A stretch of 64,000 nt of DNA from Saccharomycopsis fibuligera x Saccharomycopsis cf. fibuligera (Eukaryota; Ascomycota; Saccharomycetes; Ascoideales; Saccharomycopsidaceae), in NCBI GenBank assembly GCA_001936135.1, contig CP012818.1, positions 2,294,001 to 2,358,000 on the forward strand, given 5' to 3'. The position numbers and the translations under genes were made by a program. The notes under the pieces were generated by a model that searched no databases, was not told where the DNA came from, and saw only the letters and a list, made by a program, of their open reading frames with translations. Shown here piece by piece: positions 20,901 to 31,419 of the stretch (position 1 is its first letter; every line of letters starts with the position of its first letter).

Positions 20901-22131
20901 CTAACGCCAATCATTGTGTCCACCGGTAATCTGAGTATCACTTTCACCATGACCCATTCTTTCCAAGTTGATATCTAGTTGGTCAAGCAATTGATTGGTG
21001 TCATCATAGTCTTCGTTATCAACGTTATCATTGTATGCACCAGATCCAGACGCATTATCATGGAGTAGTCTGCCATCTCTGTAATTTGCAAAAGACCTCT
21101 TAAATGACTATGAAGGAGGTATCAGTAAGTCTGCTCAAAAGGACTATTAGTTGATGATTGTTTTTGAAAAAATCCTTAATTCAGCAATAAAGACGACAAA
21201 CTAAACAGATATACCGTGCAAAAGGAACAAAAAAATTAAACAAAATTATATGCAAAAGGCCTAACTTACGTTATTTTTTATAGATGATCTCACGTTATTA
21301 AAAGTTGGAAGTTGATTCCATCCTTTTCTGCGGAGAAAGAAAGTCTTGTAAAGGAATCCGCCACTAAAATAGACCGATAATGCAGCAAATAAACTAGAAA
21401 TAAAAAGCCAATAGTTAGTAATTGTACAAAGTAAAAGTAAAAACAAAAAACAATAGCAATAGCACACATACATGAACATAAAAATCCAGATAGCTGCTAA
21501 ATCATCAGCTTTCTTTGGAGTAACACAAGCATGTGCAGTTCTCACCTCGAAAAAGTAGTCGCAATCATTTAATGCACCAATAAATGAAACACTAGCCTTT
21601 GCCATGATTTCCTTATCACAAGTGAAGCTCAATATCGTTGATTTTCTCAATTTTTTCCCGAAAGCATCGGTCAAATATCCATCTGAGCCTGGCTTAGAAT
21701 GTGGATCTTTGCAATAACTACCACCAGTGTATGTCAATAACAATTTTTTACCTCTAAATACCGGAGTACTGTTGAAATTTCCAATGGAATACTTTATGCC
21801 GTCATGACCGGTATAATAGCCACCAACAAGTGATGCATTCTTGATACTAGAGTCAATATCATTAGGACTATTATATATACTGTTGGCGTTTTTCTGACTT
21901 GAACCACCAGACAATGGTGAAGCACAGACTCCAAGAGTAAAGTTGTAGCCATAATCAAAACCTCTGGCATTCCAGGAAGCGGGTTTCACCAGAGACTTGT
22001 CAATAATGGGCCTGCTGAGTGAGGATAAGTCATAAAAGGCTTTGTTGGCAGTATTCACCACGGTACAGGGTGGAACCTTGTTGGATTCACCGGCATTATT
22101 ATCATTATTAATGTTGTTGTTGTTGTTGTTG

Positions 22132-22175
<44 letters not shown>

Positions 22176-22259
22176 GGCAGGATTATTGGAGGCTGGCTTG
22201 GCGGCTAGGGAAGGTCTTAGAGATAGCAATAGGAAAAGTATTACCGTGGCCCACAACAT
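20901..22259 (-). CDS. ATG27: Atg27-like type I membrane protein of autophagy (two introns)
   Basis: Spliced product of 372 aa from exons 22259-21472, 21393-21270 and 21107-20901. A signal peptide (about residues 1-20) is followed by a poly-Asn run, then a Cys-containing lumenal domain of the mannose-6-phosphate-receptor-homology type (DLSSLSRP, GGSYC, LSFTCD, CDYFFEVRTAHACV), one transmembrane helix at about 254-274, and an acidic Asp/Asn-rich cytosolic tail. Atg27 cycles between Golgi, endosomes and vacuole and supports Atg9 trafficking. Both introns have canonical ends, and splicing joins the frames exactly, extending the tail by 68 residues that would otherwise be lost. It is divergent from RTC6. 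The poly-Asn tract is discussed separately. Confidence 0.87.
21108..21269 (-). other. ATG27: ATG27 intron 2 (162 nt)
   Basis: Donor GTAAGT at 21269, acceptor ATAG ending at 21108, and a branch-like TACTGAT about 15 nt before the acceptor. Unspliced, a TAG follows two codons after the donor. Splicing is phase 0 and continues into an open frame of 68 codons. The acceptor choice is inferred from frame: a nearby CAG acceptor gives an early stop. Confidence 0.75.
21394..21471 (-). other. ATG27: ATG27 intron 1 (78 nt, stop-free and a multiple of three)
   Basis: Donor GTATGT at 21471, consensus branch site TACTAAC, acceptor TCTAG ending at 21394. The intron has 26 codons without a stop, so retention keeps the frame. 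Confidence 0.9.
22111..22178. repeat. GTT/ATT trinucleotide run encoding poly-Asn in ATG27
   Basis: Tandem AAC then AAT codons (read on the minus strand) give an Asn run of about 20 residues just after the signal peptide. Confidence 0.9.
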
Positions 22260-22639
22260 TGTTTATGGTTTGATTGGGTATCAAAAGGAGGGAAGAAGAG
22301 GGGAAAAGATGAGCCTGGGTATTTGAGATAGTATACGAATGAGTATATTGTAAATTTGAAGCGAGTGTGGGTAGTGATGGAGAGTGTAGTAAGAGTTGTG
22401 ATGAACAATCCAAAAGAAGCAGGAAGGAATATGTATAAATGTTTGAGCTTTGTTGTTATCGCTGTGGTGACAGTACAAGCTATTCCGCGTTACCCGCACT
22501 ATTAACAAAAAAACATTTTTTTTTCTCAAAAATTTTGTCGATTTCAAATTGCAGAAGCGAGAACTAAAGAGAGAATAAGACGTTGAAAACAGCGGAATCC
22601 ACAAAGATTACCTGAATAGCACCACCAGAACCGCCCACC
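22260..22639. promoter_or_regulatory. Divergent ATG27/RTC6 promoter with Reb1-like site
   Basis: TTACCCG at 22490-22496 matches the Reb1 core, a general regulatory factor site frequent in divergent yeast promoters. A T run follows. Confidence 0.45.
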
Positions 22640-22843
22640 ATGTTCAACCAGAGTCTCATCAGACCTTTCTTCAAGGTCAACTCCAACTTCAACTTGTTTG
22701 GCATCAACAGCATTTTCGCTAGAGGGTTCAAAGTCAGAGCATCGGTGAAGAAATTCTGCTCCGACTGTTACATTGTTAGAAGAAAGGGGAGAGTTTACGT
22801 TTTCTGCAAATCCAACCAGAAACACAAGCAAAGACAAGGTTGA
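22640..22843 (+). CDS. RTC6: Mitochondrial ribosomal protein bL36m
   Basis: 67-aa mitochondrial large-subunit protein. The first 28 or so residues form a basic, hydrophobic presequence. The rest is the bL36 zinc-ribbon core: [20 protein letters not shown] followed by [14 protein letters not shown], with Cys, Cys, Cys and His in the zinc-binding pattern. Length and ending match Rtc6/bL36m of yeasts. The start is the only ATG upstream of the core. Confidence 0.93.
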   Translation: MFNQSLIRPFFKVNSNFNLFGINSIFARGFKVRASVKKFCSDCYIVRRKGRVYVFCKSNQKHKQRQG

Positions 22844-24187
22844 ATTAATGGAAACAACTTTGCCAAACATTAAAGGAAATTAATGCTTTTTTTTTGTCTC
22901 TCTGATAACACTGATGGCGATGACACTCAACGGTCGAACGAACAATGGAGTAAATACATCATCAGCCCATCACCATAATCTTTCTCTTCTTCATTTGTCA
23001 AAACATGTTACAATATTTATCTCTTCTGCTTTGGTCTGCTTTTGGTCCGCTCTTATTCATAATGAACATGCAACTTTATATTATAAACACATCACATTGA
23101 CGACTATATCAAATAGAACCTAAAGGTCATGTATGTCTGCAAAACAAGTATCCGGTTTCAGTCCTACGCTCACTCTTTTTTTAAGCTTGTTAATACTACT
23201 GCTCTTGTTTCCAATTCTAATTTGGATTAACTGGTAAATTATTTGAATTATCTATTCAACGGGGCTTGCCTCACTATTACAATTATAGAAAATGCCAGCT
23301 AATTTTCTTCATGTTTATGCTTATTTATTTTTCCAAATGGAATCTTTCGGCCTTTTAGCTGTTTCAAGTCCTGTAAATATACTATACTATCATAATATCA
23401 TGACAAAAAACGTTAAATTAAGCTTATGTTCCCAGTGGTGGTTATGTAGATAGTGTCGATATTTGAGGCTCAAACGAAACCTGCAAGGTGTAAACATATC
23501 ATGATACTTTGATCATATGCACGTTAAGGAAAGATAAGCCTTAACTTATCTGTACAGGTACACAAGTACGATTGAAAGGCGTGTTTTTGTTTTTCAAAAT
23601 TCATCTTAATATTTTGGTGACTTTGATCTTCATAAACATCAAATAATGTCGTATCATGGGATATTCATATTGCTTCTACTTTTATTCTACCTTTTTGAGC
23701 TTCCATATCAAATATTGAACCGAGAAGCATAACGCCGTAGAAGATTCGCCAACCAGTCTGGATGATACATCAATTCAGCTTTTTGTGGCAGTCAATTGAG
23801 TAAGCCACTAATGAATGAAAATGAAAAGAGCATATCCTCAGAATCGATATATAAATAATATGTACCTGTTTTTTATTCAGCTTATAGATATGTGCCTAGT
23901 TATAGTAATGTTAGAACCTCCTTCTCAGTTTTTACTTCTTTCGCTATGATATCTCTTCAAGGATGGGTAATATTGATATTCGAGCCAAATAACAAAAAAA
24001 AATAAACATAGCTATTATGCAACTATAGAAGATTCTCTTTATAACATACACTTATTTCCAGTTGAGTGATTGCGAACAAGTCTTGCTGACTGTTTATCCT
24101 GAAATGTGGACAAAATTCTGTACAGTAAATTTGTTGAGATGATGACTACCCGTGTATAATTTACTGACGAGTATTTTCACTGCTATT

Positions 24188-24226
<39 letters not shown>

Positions 24227-24581
24227 CAGCATTTATGCCTAAATACTACTAGTAAGAGTATTATAAATTATATGGTGATAAACGTATGTATTGAAGGAGG
24301 TATACGCAAATGCATACATTTAGTAAAGAATCATCAAGCACGGGATTCTAATTGAGGCAATATATAAAAATATGATAATTTTGTGGCCGGGAGATTGTTA
24401 CTAAAACTATTTTTAAAGCAGTTTTTTCTTCCTTTTTGAAAACTTATTTCAAAATGAATGCACAACACAATAAATAAACGATATTGTTTTCTAAAAGTAA
24501 AAAATTAGCATAAAAAAGCAAAACAAAATGTTCGAGAACTGAAACAAAACAAAACAAAGATAATAAAAGATAAAGATTCTG

Positions 24582-24615
<34 letters not shown>

Positions 24616-24698
24616 AGAAATCAACATTTTTAAATTATAAATCAAGGTAGTAATTCAAATACCAGATCGGGCTAGTAATAAAATAGCAAACCTCAAGG
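22844..24698. other. Long convergent intergenic region, 1.85 kb
   Basis: Lies between the 3' ends of RTC6 and EPS1. It contains a 35-nt T run (24190-24224), a 31-nt A run (24582-24612) and a small frame at 23133-23237 that would encode a 34-aa one-helix membrane peptide (MSAKQVSGFSPTLT, then Leu-rich, ending ILIWINW). I do not recognise the peptide and cannot support it as a gene. No larger frame is credible. Confidence 0.5.
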
Positions 24699-26987
24699 TC
24701 AATCGTTCTTTCCATAACTTGATCCGGCACTACTGCCAACATTACTCAATCCAAAACTAGTCTTTTTATCATCACTTGGAATATTGCCCAAAATCCCCAA
24801 TCCGTTCTTATTGCTGCCACTACCACTCAACTTTCTGTACTTTTGGCCAAATCCATAACTGCTGAAAATACTACCGAGCCGTCTATTGTGTTTCTTCAAC
24901 AACATAATCAACGCTACAAAAGCAACAAACACAAAGAAGTACCCCTTCACTCCGTGACGATGAATATAATCCATATGTCTCAAATAGTTTCCATATGGAC
25001 TGTTAATCAAATTCTTCTTTAATGGTTTAACGATATAATTTGAATCATGGAAACTCATCAAAGTATTACGTAAAATCCATGGTTCATTCTTTAAAAAATT
25101 ACCGTAAATGTCATTTTCATAGTAAAATTTACCAGTGCGTTCAATGATTATCGCATCACCTTTTTCGAATTTCTTCTTGCCGGAGATGTTCCATCCTTTT
25201 TCATCAATCAAATTTCTGAATTTAGCTAAGTCCAAATAGGTGAACACGGTCTGTCCAGCGTTATCATAAATAATTTCAGATGCCATGGCTTTGGTTATTT
25301 CGGTAGATTTAGCATCCTTTGACTTTAATTTCACCACTTTTTCAGCCTTTTTTGTTCTCTTAAGTTGGGTGGAGCGGTAAGAGAATTCGGACCAGTAGTA
25401 ATGGTAATCGTGAGCGGCTAATGAAAGTTTATTGAGAGATTCATGAGTATGGCCAGGGTCAGAAGTATCGAAAAATGCAACCACTACTTTATCAATATTA
25501 CTATTTTTTAAGTTAAACACTCGTTTAAAACTGGAGGGCGTTAGTTCGCTAATGAAGGGCAATGAGTTTTGCCTAATAAAGCTTTCCACGAGCTTTGAGT
25601 TTCTTATATCCTTTGGTTCAAAATTTTGAAATACTACAGGAACCAAACTGTTTTCCTTAAAACCAACAATAGTAGGCATTGACGTGACGGTATTATGAAC
25701 AAAAACTTCCTGATTGAATTCTTTTATTGGTTCAGATTCATTATAATGAATATATCTTAACATGTTTTTAGTTTGTCGTTCAATAAGTTTCTTGAATCCA
25801 GTGTCATTTGATTTGAATAAATAAACATCTGGCAATTTCATGATTGGATCAAGCAAATATGGCAAAACTTCGAAATCTTCCGGAGTAGATCTGGATTTAT
25901 CATCGTCATACAAGTAAACAAATGAAACTTTGTTATCGTTTTCTCCCGGTAAATCATCCTTTGGCTCATTAACTAACCGGTTAACCAACTTCATCTTTTG
26001 GGAAAGGTCATAAGGGTCCACTGAGTCGACTTTATAGTTTTGTAAAAATCTCTTGGTCCAAGAAACAACATCATTTGCAGAGACACTGCCTGTATACTTG
26101 ATCAAATTTCCAGTGGTTCGTGGCAACACTGCGGCAATTTTTGGAAATCTGGCCCTTGAAGAGCTCAGCAACAAATCTGAGTATCCGAGTTCACGACAAA
26201 CTACTGAATTTGATTCACAATTAACATGACCCACTTTAATATCATCAGCTAATCTGTTGGATAAGATATTCCATACTGATTGGAACTCCGAGCATTTTGG
26301 ACAATTGCTAAACACGTCTTCGTGTTTATTAATATCATTGAACTTTTCATCACTTGAAGGCCAAAACGAAATCAATATTGGTTCTTTGCTTTTGCCAGCC
26401 AAAAATTCCATGAGTTGCGGCGTATCTAACATGTTGCTCTTGCTAGGAAGATTAAGTTTGTCCGTATCGCCAAATTGAAATGCCGAATCTTTGATGAAAG
26501 ATTTCAAATTTTCTTCAGTCTTTTGAATATTCAGAGGAAAACTTACTAATAACCTTCCACCATTATTATGTTCATTAGGACCATAAACTCTCAAGTTTGG
26601 ATAGAATTTTACCGCTTCACGGTCACAAAGATCCCCTTGTTCAACGCAGTTCACTTGCAACATATCAATGCCGAGTTTCTTGGTTTCGTCCTTGGTGTCT
26701 TGGTAGACTTTTTTCCATAATGGTTCGAGCTGCTTGCAGTGGATGCAATACGGAGAGAAGAACTCAACCAAATGAAGGCCGTTTGAAAGGAACTGATCAA
26801 AATTATCCTTGGTTAAGAGTGGTGGAAGTGTTATGCCATCTTCTTTATCTTTGTCATTGTCGTTGTCATTATCTTCAACAGGAGGAGCTCTGGCAACAAG
26901 GTTAGTAGAGGCGAGGGTGCTTGCAAGCACCACAGTGAGCCATGGCAAGGCAAGAGTAAGCCATATCTGGAAACAATAAGTCCTCAT
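24699..26987 (-). CDS. EPS1: Eps1-like ER membrane protein disulfide isomerase
   Basis: 762-aa ER protein of the PDI family. A signal peptide (about 1-22) precedes a first thioredoxin domain with the active site FFSPYCIHCKQLEPLW. A second thioredoxin-like domain holds CPKC (VFSNCPKCSEF). The middle is weakly conserved. A single transmembrane helix lies at about 680-697, followed directly by the basic stretch KKHNRR and a Gly/Ser-rich cytosolic tail. In budding yeast Eps1 takes part in ER quality control and retention of misfolded membrane proteins. The architecture (two CxxC domains plus one C-terminal anchor) is what separates Eps1 from soluble PDIs. It is divergent from BET1. Confidence 0.87.
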   Translation of the reverse strand: MRTYCFQIWLTLALPWLTVVLASTLASTNLVARAPPVEDNDNDNDKDKEDGITLPPLLTKDNFDQFLSNGLHLVEFFSPYCIHCKQLEPLWKKVYQDTKDETKKLGIDMLQVNCVEQGDLCDREAVKFYPNLRVYGPNEHNNGGRLLVSFPLNIQKTEENLKSFIKDSAFQFGDTDKLNLPSKSNMLDTPQLMEFLAGKSKEPILISFWPSSDEKFNDINKHEDVFSNCPKCSEFQSVWNILSNRLADDIKVGHVNCESNSVVCRELGYSDLLLSSSRARFPKIAAVLPRTTGNLIKYTGSVSANDVVSWTKRFLQNYKVDSVDPYDLSQKMKLVNRLVNEPKDDLPGENDNKVSFVYLYDDDKSRSTPEDFEVLPYLLDPIMKLPDVYLFKSNDTGFKKLIERQTKNMLRYIHYNESEPIKEFNQEVFVHNTVTSMPTIVGFKENSLVPVVFQNFEPKDIRNSKLVESFIRQNSLPFISELTPSSFKRVFNLKNSNIDKVVVAFFDTSDPGHTHESLNKLSLAAHDYHYYWSEFSYRSTQLKRTKKAEKVVKLKSKDAKSTEITKAMASEIIYDNAGQTVFTYLDLAKFRNLIDEKGWNISGKKKFEKGDAIIIERTGKFYYENDIYGNFLKNEPWILRNTLMSFHDSNYIVKPLKKNLINSPYGNYLRHMDYIHRHGVKGYFFVFVAFVALIMLLKKHNRRLGSIFSSYGFGQKYRKLSGSGSNKNGLGILGNIPSDDKKTSFGLSNVGSSAGSSYGKND

Positions 26988-27299
26988 CTTGGGATAACAA
27001 AGGTGAAGTAACGTCTTATCTTTCTTTTAATCCACTATAACTCGCTTGATTTAGCCCTTTGATGAGTGTTTGATTTAATTTGATTGACAATATGAAAATT
27101 GAAACGGCGTTCTATCTGGTTGGGTGCCCTGTCATAGCATTGCTCGTAACGCGGATCCTTTAGAGAAAAACAGACAGCAGCGCTTAGCACTCGTTCATAA
27201 GCAGTCCACAGACTATGGCAATATAGACTAGCTAATGTTATAGGTCACTAGCTATAAGCATACTATACTTTACTACCCATAGCAAACACCACCACCGCT
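26988..27299. promoter_or_regulatory. Divergent EPS1/BET1 promoter
   Basis: 312-bp shared upstream region. No clear factor site beyond A/T-rich core elements. Confidence 0.4.
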
Positions 27300-27764
27300 A
27301 TGTACACCCAGCAGCAGAGTCAGCGAACCGCACTTTTTGGAGACGCCCCCACGAGAAGAACAAATCTTTTCGCCAACAGCAACCGCAGCAACAACAGTCT
27401 TCATCAGCAACAGCTCCAAAACCAGTTCAGAACTCCGTCCCCATACGAGAAGGATGCCAAAGTACAAGCTTATAATCAGTCACTTTTATCGACGCTTGAA
27501 TCGCAAAATGAAGACGAGCTAAGCAGCATTCATGGCAAAGTAAAACTACTCAAAGACTTGGGTGTGAAAATGGGCGGAGAGATTCGCAGCTCCAGCAAGA
27601 CAATGGAGTCGCTCAATGAAACGTTTGGCAATGCCGGCACTAAGCTCAAACTCACTTACAATAAGATGATTGTCATGAGCCAAAACGCGGGAATTAGCTG
27701 GCAAGTGTGGTTTTTGTTCTTTTTTGCGGTGTTTTTGTTCTTTTTCTGGGTCTGGATCACTTGA
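27300..27764 (+). CDS. BET1: Bet1-type SNARE of ER-Golgi transport
   Basis: 154-aa tail-anchored SNARE. The N-terminal 50 residues are Gln/Asn/Arg-rich. The SNARE helix covers about residues 60-125 (KVKLLKDLGVKMGGEIRSSS, TMESLNETFGNAGTKLKLTY). The C-terminus is a membrane anchor ending FFFWVWIT, the same closing motif as budding-yeast Bet1. Bet1 acts on COPII vesicles with Sed5, Bos1 and Sec22. It is a single exon here. It is followed on the same strand by YPT7. Confidence 0.92.
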   Translation: MYTQQQSQRTALFGDAPTRRTNLFANSNRSNNSLHQQQLQNQFRTPSPYEKDAKVQAYNQSLLSTLESQNEDELSSIHGKVKLLKDLGVKMGGEIRSSSKTMESLNETFGNAGTKLKLTYNKMIVMSQNAGISWQVWFLFFFAVFLFFFWVWIT

Positions 27765-28316
27765 AGAAGAAGCGTCCTGTAACTTGTAATTTACTGCTAC
27801 TTGTTGTTATTGTTGTTGTTTCGTTTAATGTATTCAATTCTCTTTACTCATGTGTACCATCTGTTGTTATTTTGTTTCTATGACCTTTCAGTTTTCTACT
27901 TCTTTGTTACTCTTTGTCATCTGTTCTAATATACTATCTCCTCTGACTCAATAGGAACTCTTGCTAAGCGATAGTCCATAGTTGGTGGTTATATAACAGT
28001 AGCAGTAGTAGTAATGCTATTGCGCGGGTAACCCTTGTCTCCAAGCCAAAATAGCGCAAAACAACAAAAAGGAGGAGCCACTCAACAAGCAGCAGCCATC
28101 CCATCTCATCCTCACCAGAGTATCAACCGAATCAGTGTCTAGTGCTAGCTATCTGTTATCAACGAAAGGTTACACTACACCATCTGAATCACGTCTTCTG
28201 CTGTCTATTAGATAGGTAGTTTTAGTCTATTTCTCTGCCATAGTCAATCACTATACTATACATACTTCATTACGCCCATACACAGACCTATTATAATAAT
28301 AAAACAAGCCATCACA
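27765..28316. promoter_or_regulatory. YPT7 upstream region with Reb1-like site
   Basis: CGGGTAA at 28025-28031 matches the Reb1 core. Pyrimidine-rich sequence and a repeated GTT run lie downstream of BET1. Confidence 0.4.
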
Positions 28317-28940
28317 ATGTCTAGCAGAAAGAAGACTCTCTTGAAAGTCATTGTCCTTGGTGATTCCGGTGTCGGTAAAACCTCTTTGCTTCAACAGTTT
28401 GTCAACGGCAGATTTTCAAATCAATATAAGGCCACAATCGGTGCAGATTTTCTCACTAGAGAACTCACCATTGACGACAAAAACGTCACCATCCAACTCT
28501 GGGATACTGCTGGGCAAGAGCGTTTCCAGTCCCTTGGTGTTGCTTTCTACAGAGGTGCTGATTGTTGTATCTTGGTCTATGATGTCACTAATGCTAAATC
28601 TTTTGAGCATTTAGGATTCTGGAAAGACGAATTTTTAATTCAAGCCAACATTAAAAATCCAGCCTCGTTTCCGTTTGTAGTATTGGGCAATAAGGTTGAT
28701 ATTGATGAAGCTAAGAGAGCTGTTGCTAGCAAAAAAGCCATTCAATGGGCAGAGGAAAAAGGAAATATTCCGTATTTTGAAACTAGTGCTAAAGAAGCAG
28801 TTAATATCGAACAAGCTTTCGATATCGTTGCTAGAAATGCATTGCAGCAAGAATTGGAAAATGAAGCAGAATTTAATGAAGATTATTCTGATGCTATTAA
28901 TATCCAACTAGATGGTGATCAAAGTGGTTGTGCTTGTTAA
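28317..28940 (+). CDS. YPT7: Rab GTPase Ypt7 (vacuole fusion)
   Basis: 207-aa Rab7-type GTPase. G1 GDSGVGKTS (about residues 15-23), effector region [15 protein letters not shown]3 [14 protein letters not shown]4 GNKVDID, G5 ETSAKE and a C-terminal CAC double-cysteine for geranylgeranylation are all present. The effector and switch segments match Rab7/Ypt7 rather than other Rabs. Ypt7 directs fusion at the vacuole with HOPS and the Mon1-Ccz1 exchange factor. It is a single exon. Confidence 0.97.
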   Translation: MSSRKKTLLKVIVLGDSGVGKTSLLQQFVNGRFSNQYKATIGADFLTRELTIDDKNVTIQLWDTAGQERFQSLGVAFYRGADCCILVYDVTNAKSFEHLGFWKDEFLIQANIKNPASFPFVVLGNKVDIDEAKRAVASKKAIQWAEEKGNIPYFETSAKEAVNIEQAFDIVARNALQQELENEAEFNEDYSDAINIQLDGDQSGCAC

Positions 28941-29676
28941 TAGTATGATACAATATGGTAGTCGCGGCGATAAACATTATCCATCCAAACACTATATAAT
29001 TCATAAAATCCAACCTTGCAATTTATTTTTTTACTTCAAGTTCGAAAAAAAAGTACACCACCATGAAGCAAATCTCAATGCTCCCTTCCATAATCGCATC
29101 ATATGAAATGCTTATCGTTTGTCTTTTTTTTCTTTCGATCTCATAGTTTGTTAATTTTGCCATCTTGTTTTGTTTATCTTTATTTATATTTTTTTTTTCA
29201 TGTTTTTGTTGTTGTTCTCTAATTTCGTTTCTCCTTCCTTTCTTGATTCTCTTTTTTTGGTCCTCCGTCCTCTTTTTTAATTTAAAATTAAAGATAATTT
29301 ATGTTTCTTTCCAAATTTTTTACTGCTTTTCCATTTTTAATATAACTTTTATGTTGTTTCGTTTATGCGTGCATATATAGCTGGGCTCTACAAACATGAC
29401 ACTTGGTTTATTGTTATTTACTATGTTGCGTACTATTCAAATAACTTTACTCTTGCTTTCTTGATATTCTATTCATAACAATATAAATCAATAAATATCT
29501 CAAAAAAAGGCCCGTAAACCAGAGTTAGATTCCATTCAAAAGCTACCATATAGAGTTACAAAGAGTTGTACCCCCTTATCACAGAATGTTACATCACTCT
29601 TGCAACTTACAAAAATATCTTTTATCCTTTTTTAAGTATCTATTTTCAAAAGACTGATAACATCTAATTTCAAATA
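28941..29676. other. Convergent intergenic region
   Basis: T-rich 3' flank of YPT7 and of the following minus-strand gene. No gene-like frame. Confidence 0.45.
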
Positions 29677-31419
29677 TTAAAATAAAAATATACTATGTTT
29701 TTTAAATTTTTTTAAAGTTCTACTTTCCATTTTTTGTTTGCGCATCATTTTTATCTTCTTTTCATGGCGTTCATCATGCACGTTGTGTTTATATCCTCTT
29801 TTTTGCGCAGCTTTTCTTTTGGCAATTTTTTTTTTTTGTTTTGGCTTAGGTCTTGGTAACTTTACTAGCTCAATTTGGTCACTTAGCGGTGAATCATTTG
29901 AAGGTAACTTGAAACGTAAAACTTTTTGTGAAGATTTACTCAACTTGCTAAATTTTTTTCCTGGGGGTTTCCTCATACCTCTTGGAACTGCATTTGTTTT
30001 CTTGCGTCTAACATTGGGACTTTTACTAGCAGTTCTTTTCTTTGTAGATGGAGCTCTGCGTTTTCCGTTTTTGGGTACCGGTGTTGGAATATAATTGACA
30101 CCAATTTTGCTATTTGTTATTGGTGAGTTAAGAGGAGCTTGGTTCTTTAATATTACAGGACTGCTGGTATCAAAAGTGATTAATGATCCATAAGAAGTTT
30201 TTCTTTCTGAGCCTAACTTTGGAAGATATATGTTGTTAATATTGAACGTGTCTGTATAACTATTTGCATTTCCATGATCTACTCCTATCATTTTCCGAGA
30301 GTCTTGATAATCAATACCCGCTGGCTCATTTTCCTTTGGTAAGTCATTTACGGATATTTGAGAAATTACTTGCCCTGTTCGTGCAGGAAAAGACTTTCCA
30401 GAGTTCATAAAACTATCAATTTTGTCTTCTGTCTGGCCACCAAATGATGTAACCCTTTTTGAGAAAAATTCAGCAGTGTCTTTTCTTAGGGTGTTTGCCC
30501 GTGTCATTATTTCGCCCACTCTTTCGTTATTTGAAATTTTATCTTTTTGCTGAGTATGAAAATTCTTTATACTAATACTTGTTGATGCTATTGTGTTCCT
30601 TGATAGTTCCAGAAAGCTCCATATTTTATCCAACAAAATATTTTTTGAATTTGTATTTGTTTTCGGGGACTGTGTCTGGCTAGGAGCACCGTTTTCTGCG
30701 TTGGAACCTCTAAACTGTTTAGCTTTTTTTCTGATAGAATTTATACCATTTCTTATTGAATTGGATCTGTAAAAATTTTCATCTGAGGATGAAAAACTCT
30801 TGGAGGTACTCGAATCCACAGGAGTTTCTGCGATTATTTCAGGTAATGCAACCGTTGTATTCTCAGCCAATGCCATCAAGTCTAGGAAAAAGTCATCATC
30901 ATCGTCAACGTTGACTTTAAGATTATTGTCGATGTTACCGTCTTTAACTTGATGGCTGTTTAACTGAAAATTAGCATCAGACAATGCTGCACGCTCTGAT
31001 TTGCTATCACATGGGCTATCACACATAATATTTCTATACTTGTCAAAAATCGAGGAGCCATCAAAGGAGCTTTCACGCTGGATTTCCTCGTTCTGAATGC
31101 TATTAAAGTTTGACTTGTTTTTGGAAGTAAGACCACTAGAATCAATAACAGGATTTTCTTTGGTAGTAAGTTTTTTATGTTCGAGGAGCTGTGCACTTGA
31201 TTTTGGGTTTTTTTTATGAACAATATTATTTAGAGTACCACCAATTGTTGTTTCACTAACTGGGAAAGCAGATTCGTCAACTTTAGCATCCTCGTTTTCG
31301 ATTTTTAATACAGATACAAACGAGCTTTTCGGTGCATCATCTGTGAGTTCCTGGCTATTGCTCATACTGTCCGTCACTATACTGGTTTTGTGTAGCCCTT
31401 TGTCGACACTCTTTGGCAT
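29677..31419 (-). CDS. Unrecognised Ser/Asn-rich protein with very basic C-terminus
   Basis: 580 aa. The N-terminal two thirds are Ser/Asn/Asp-rich with little predicted order, apart from a short acidic/hydrophobic element (DDDDDFFLDLMALAENT). From about residue 455 the chain becomes strongly basic, with clusters such as GKRRAPSTKKRTASKSPNVR and KPKQKKKIAKRKAAQKRG that look like nuclear-localisation and nucleic-acid-binding patches. No catalytic domain is seen. I cannot name the family. A chromatin, nucleolar or spindle-linked role would be typical for this composition, but that is inference. The start is the ATG at 31419. Confidence 0.7.
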   Translation of the reverse strand: MPKSVDKGLHKTSIVTDSMSNSQELTDDAPKSSFVSVLKIENEDAKVDESAFPVSETTIGGTLNNIVHKKNPKSSAQLLEHKKLTTKENPVIDSSGLTSKNKSNFNSIQNEEIQRESSFDGSSIFDKYRNIMCDSPCDSKSERAALSDANFQLNSHQVKDGNIDNNLKVNVDDDDDFFLDLMALAENTTVALPEIIAETPVDSSTSKSFSSSDENFYRSNSIRNGINSIRKKAKQFRGSNAENGAPSQTQSPKTNTNSKNILLDKIWSFLELSRNTIASTSISIKNFHTQQKDKISNNERVGEIMTRANTLRKDTAEFFSKRVTSFGGQTEDKIDSFMNSGKSFPARTGQVISQISVNDLPKENEPAGIDYQDSRKMIGVDHGNANSYTDTFNINNIYLPKLGSERKTSYGSLITFDTSSPVILKNQAPLNSPITNSKIGVNYIPTPVPKNGKRRAPSTKKRTASKSPNVRRKKTNAVPRGMRKPPGKKFSKLSKSSQKVLRFKLPSNDSPLSDQIELVKLPRPKPKQKKKIAKRKAAQKRGYKHNVHDERHEKKIKMMRKQKMESRTLKKFKKHSIFLF

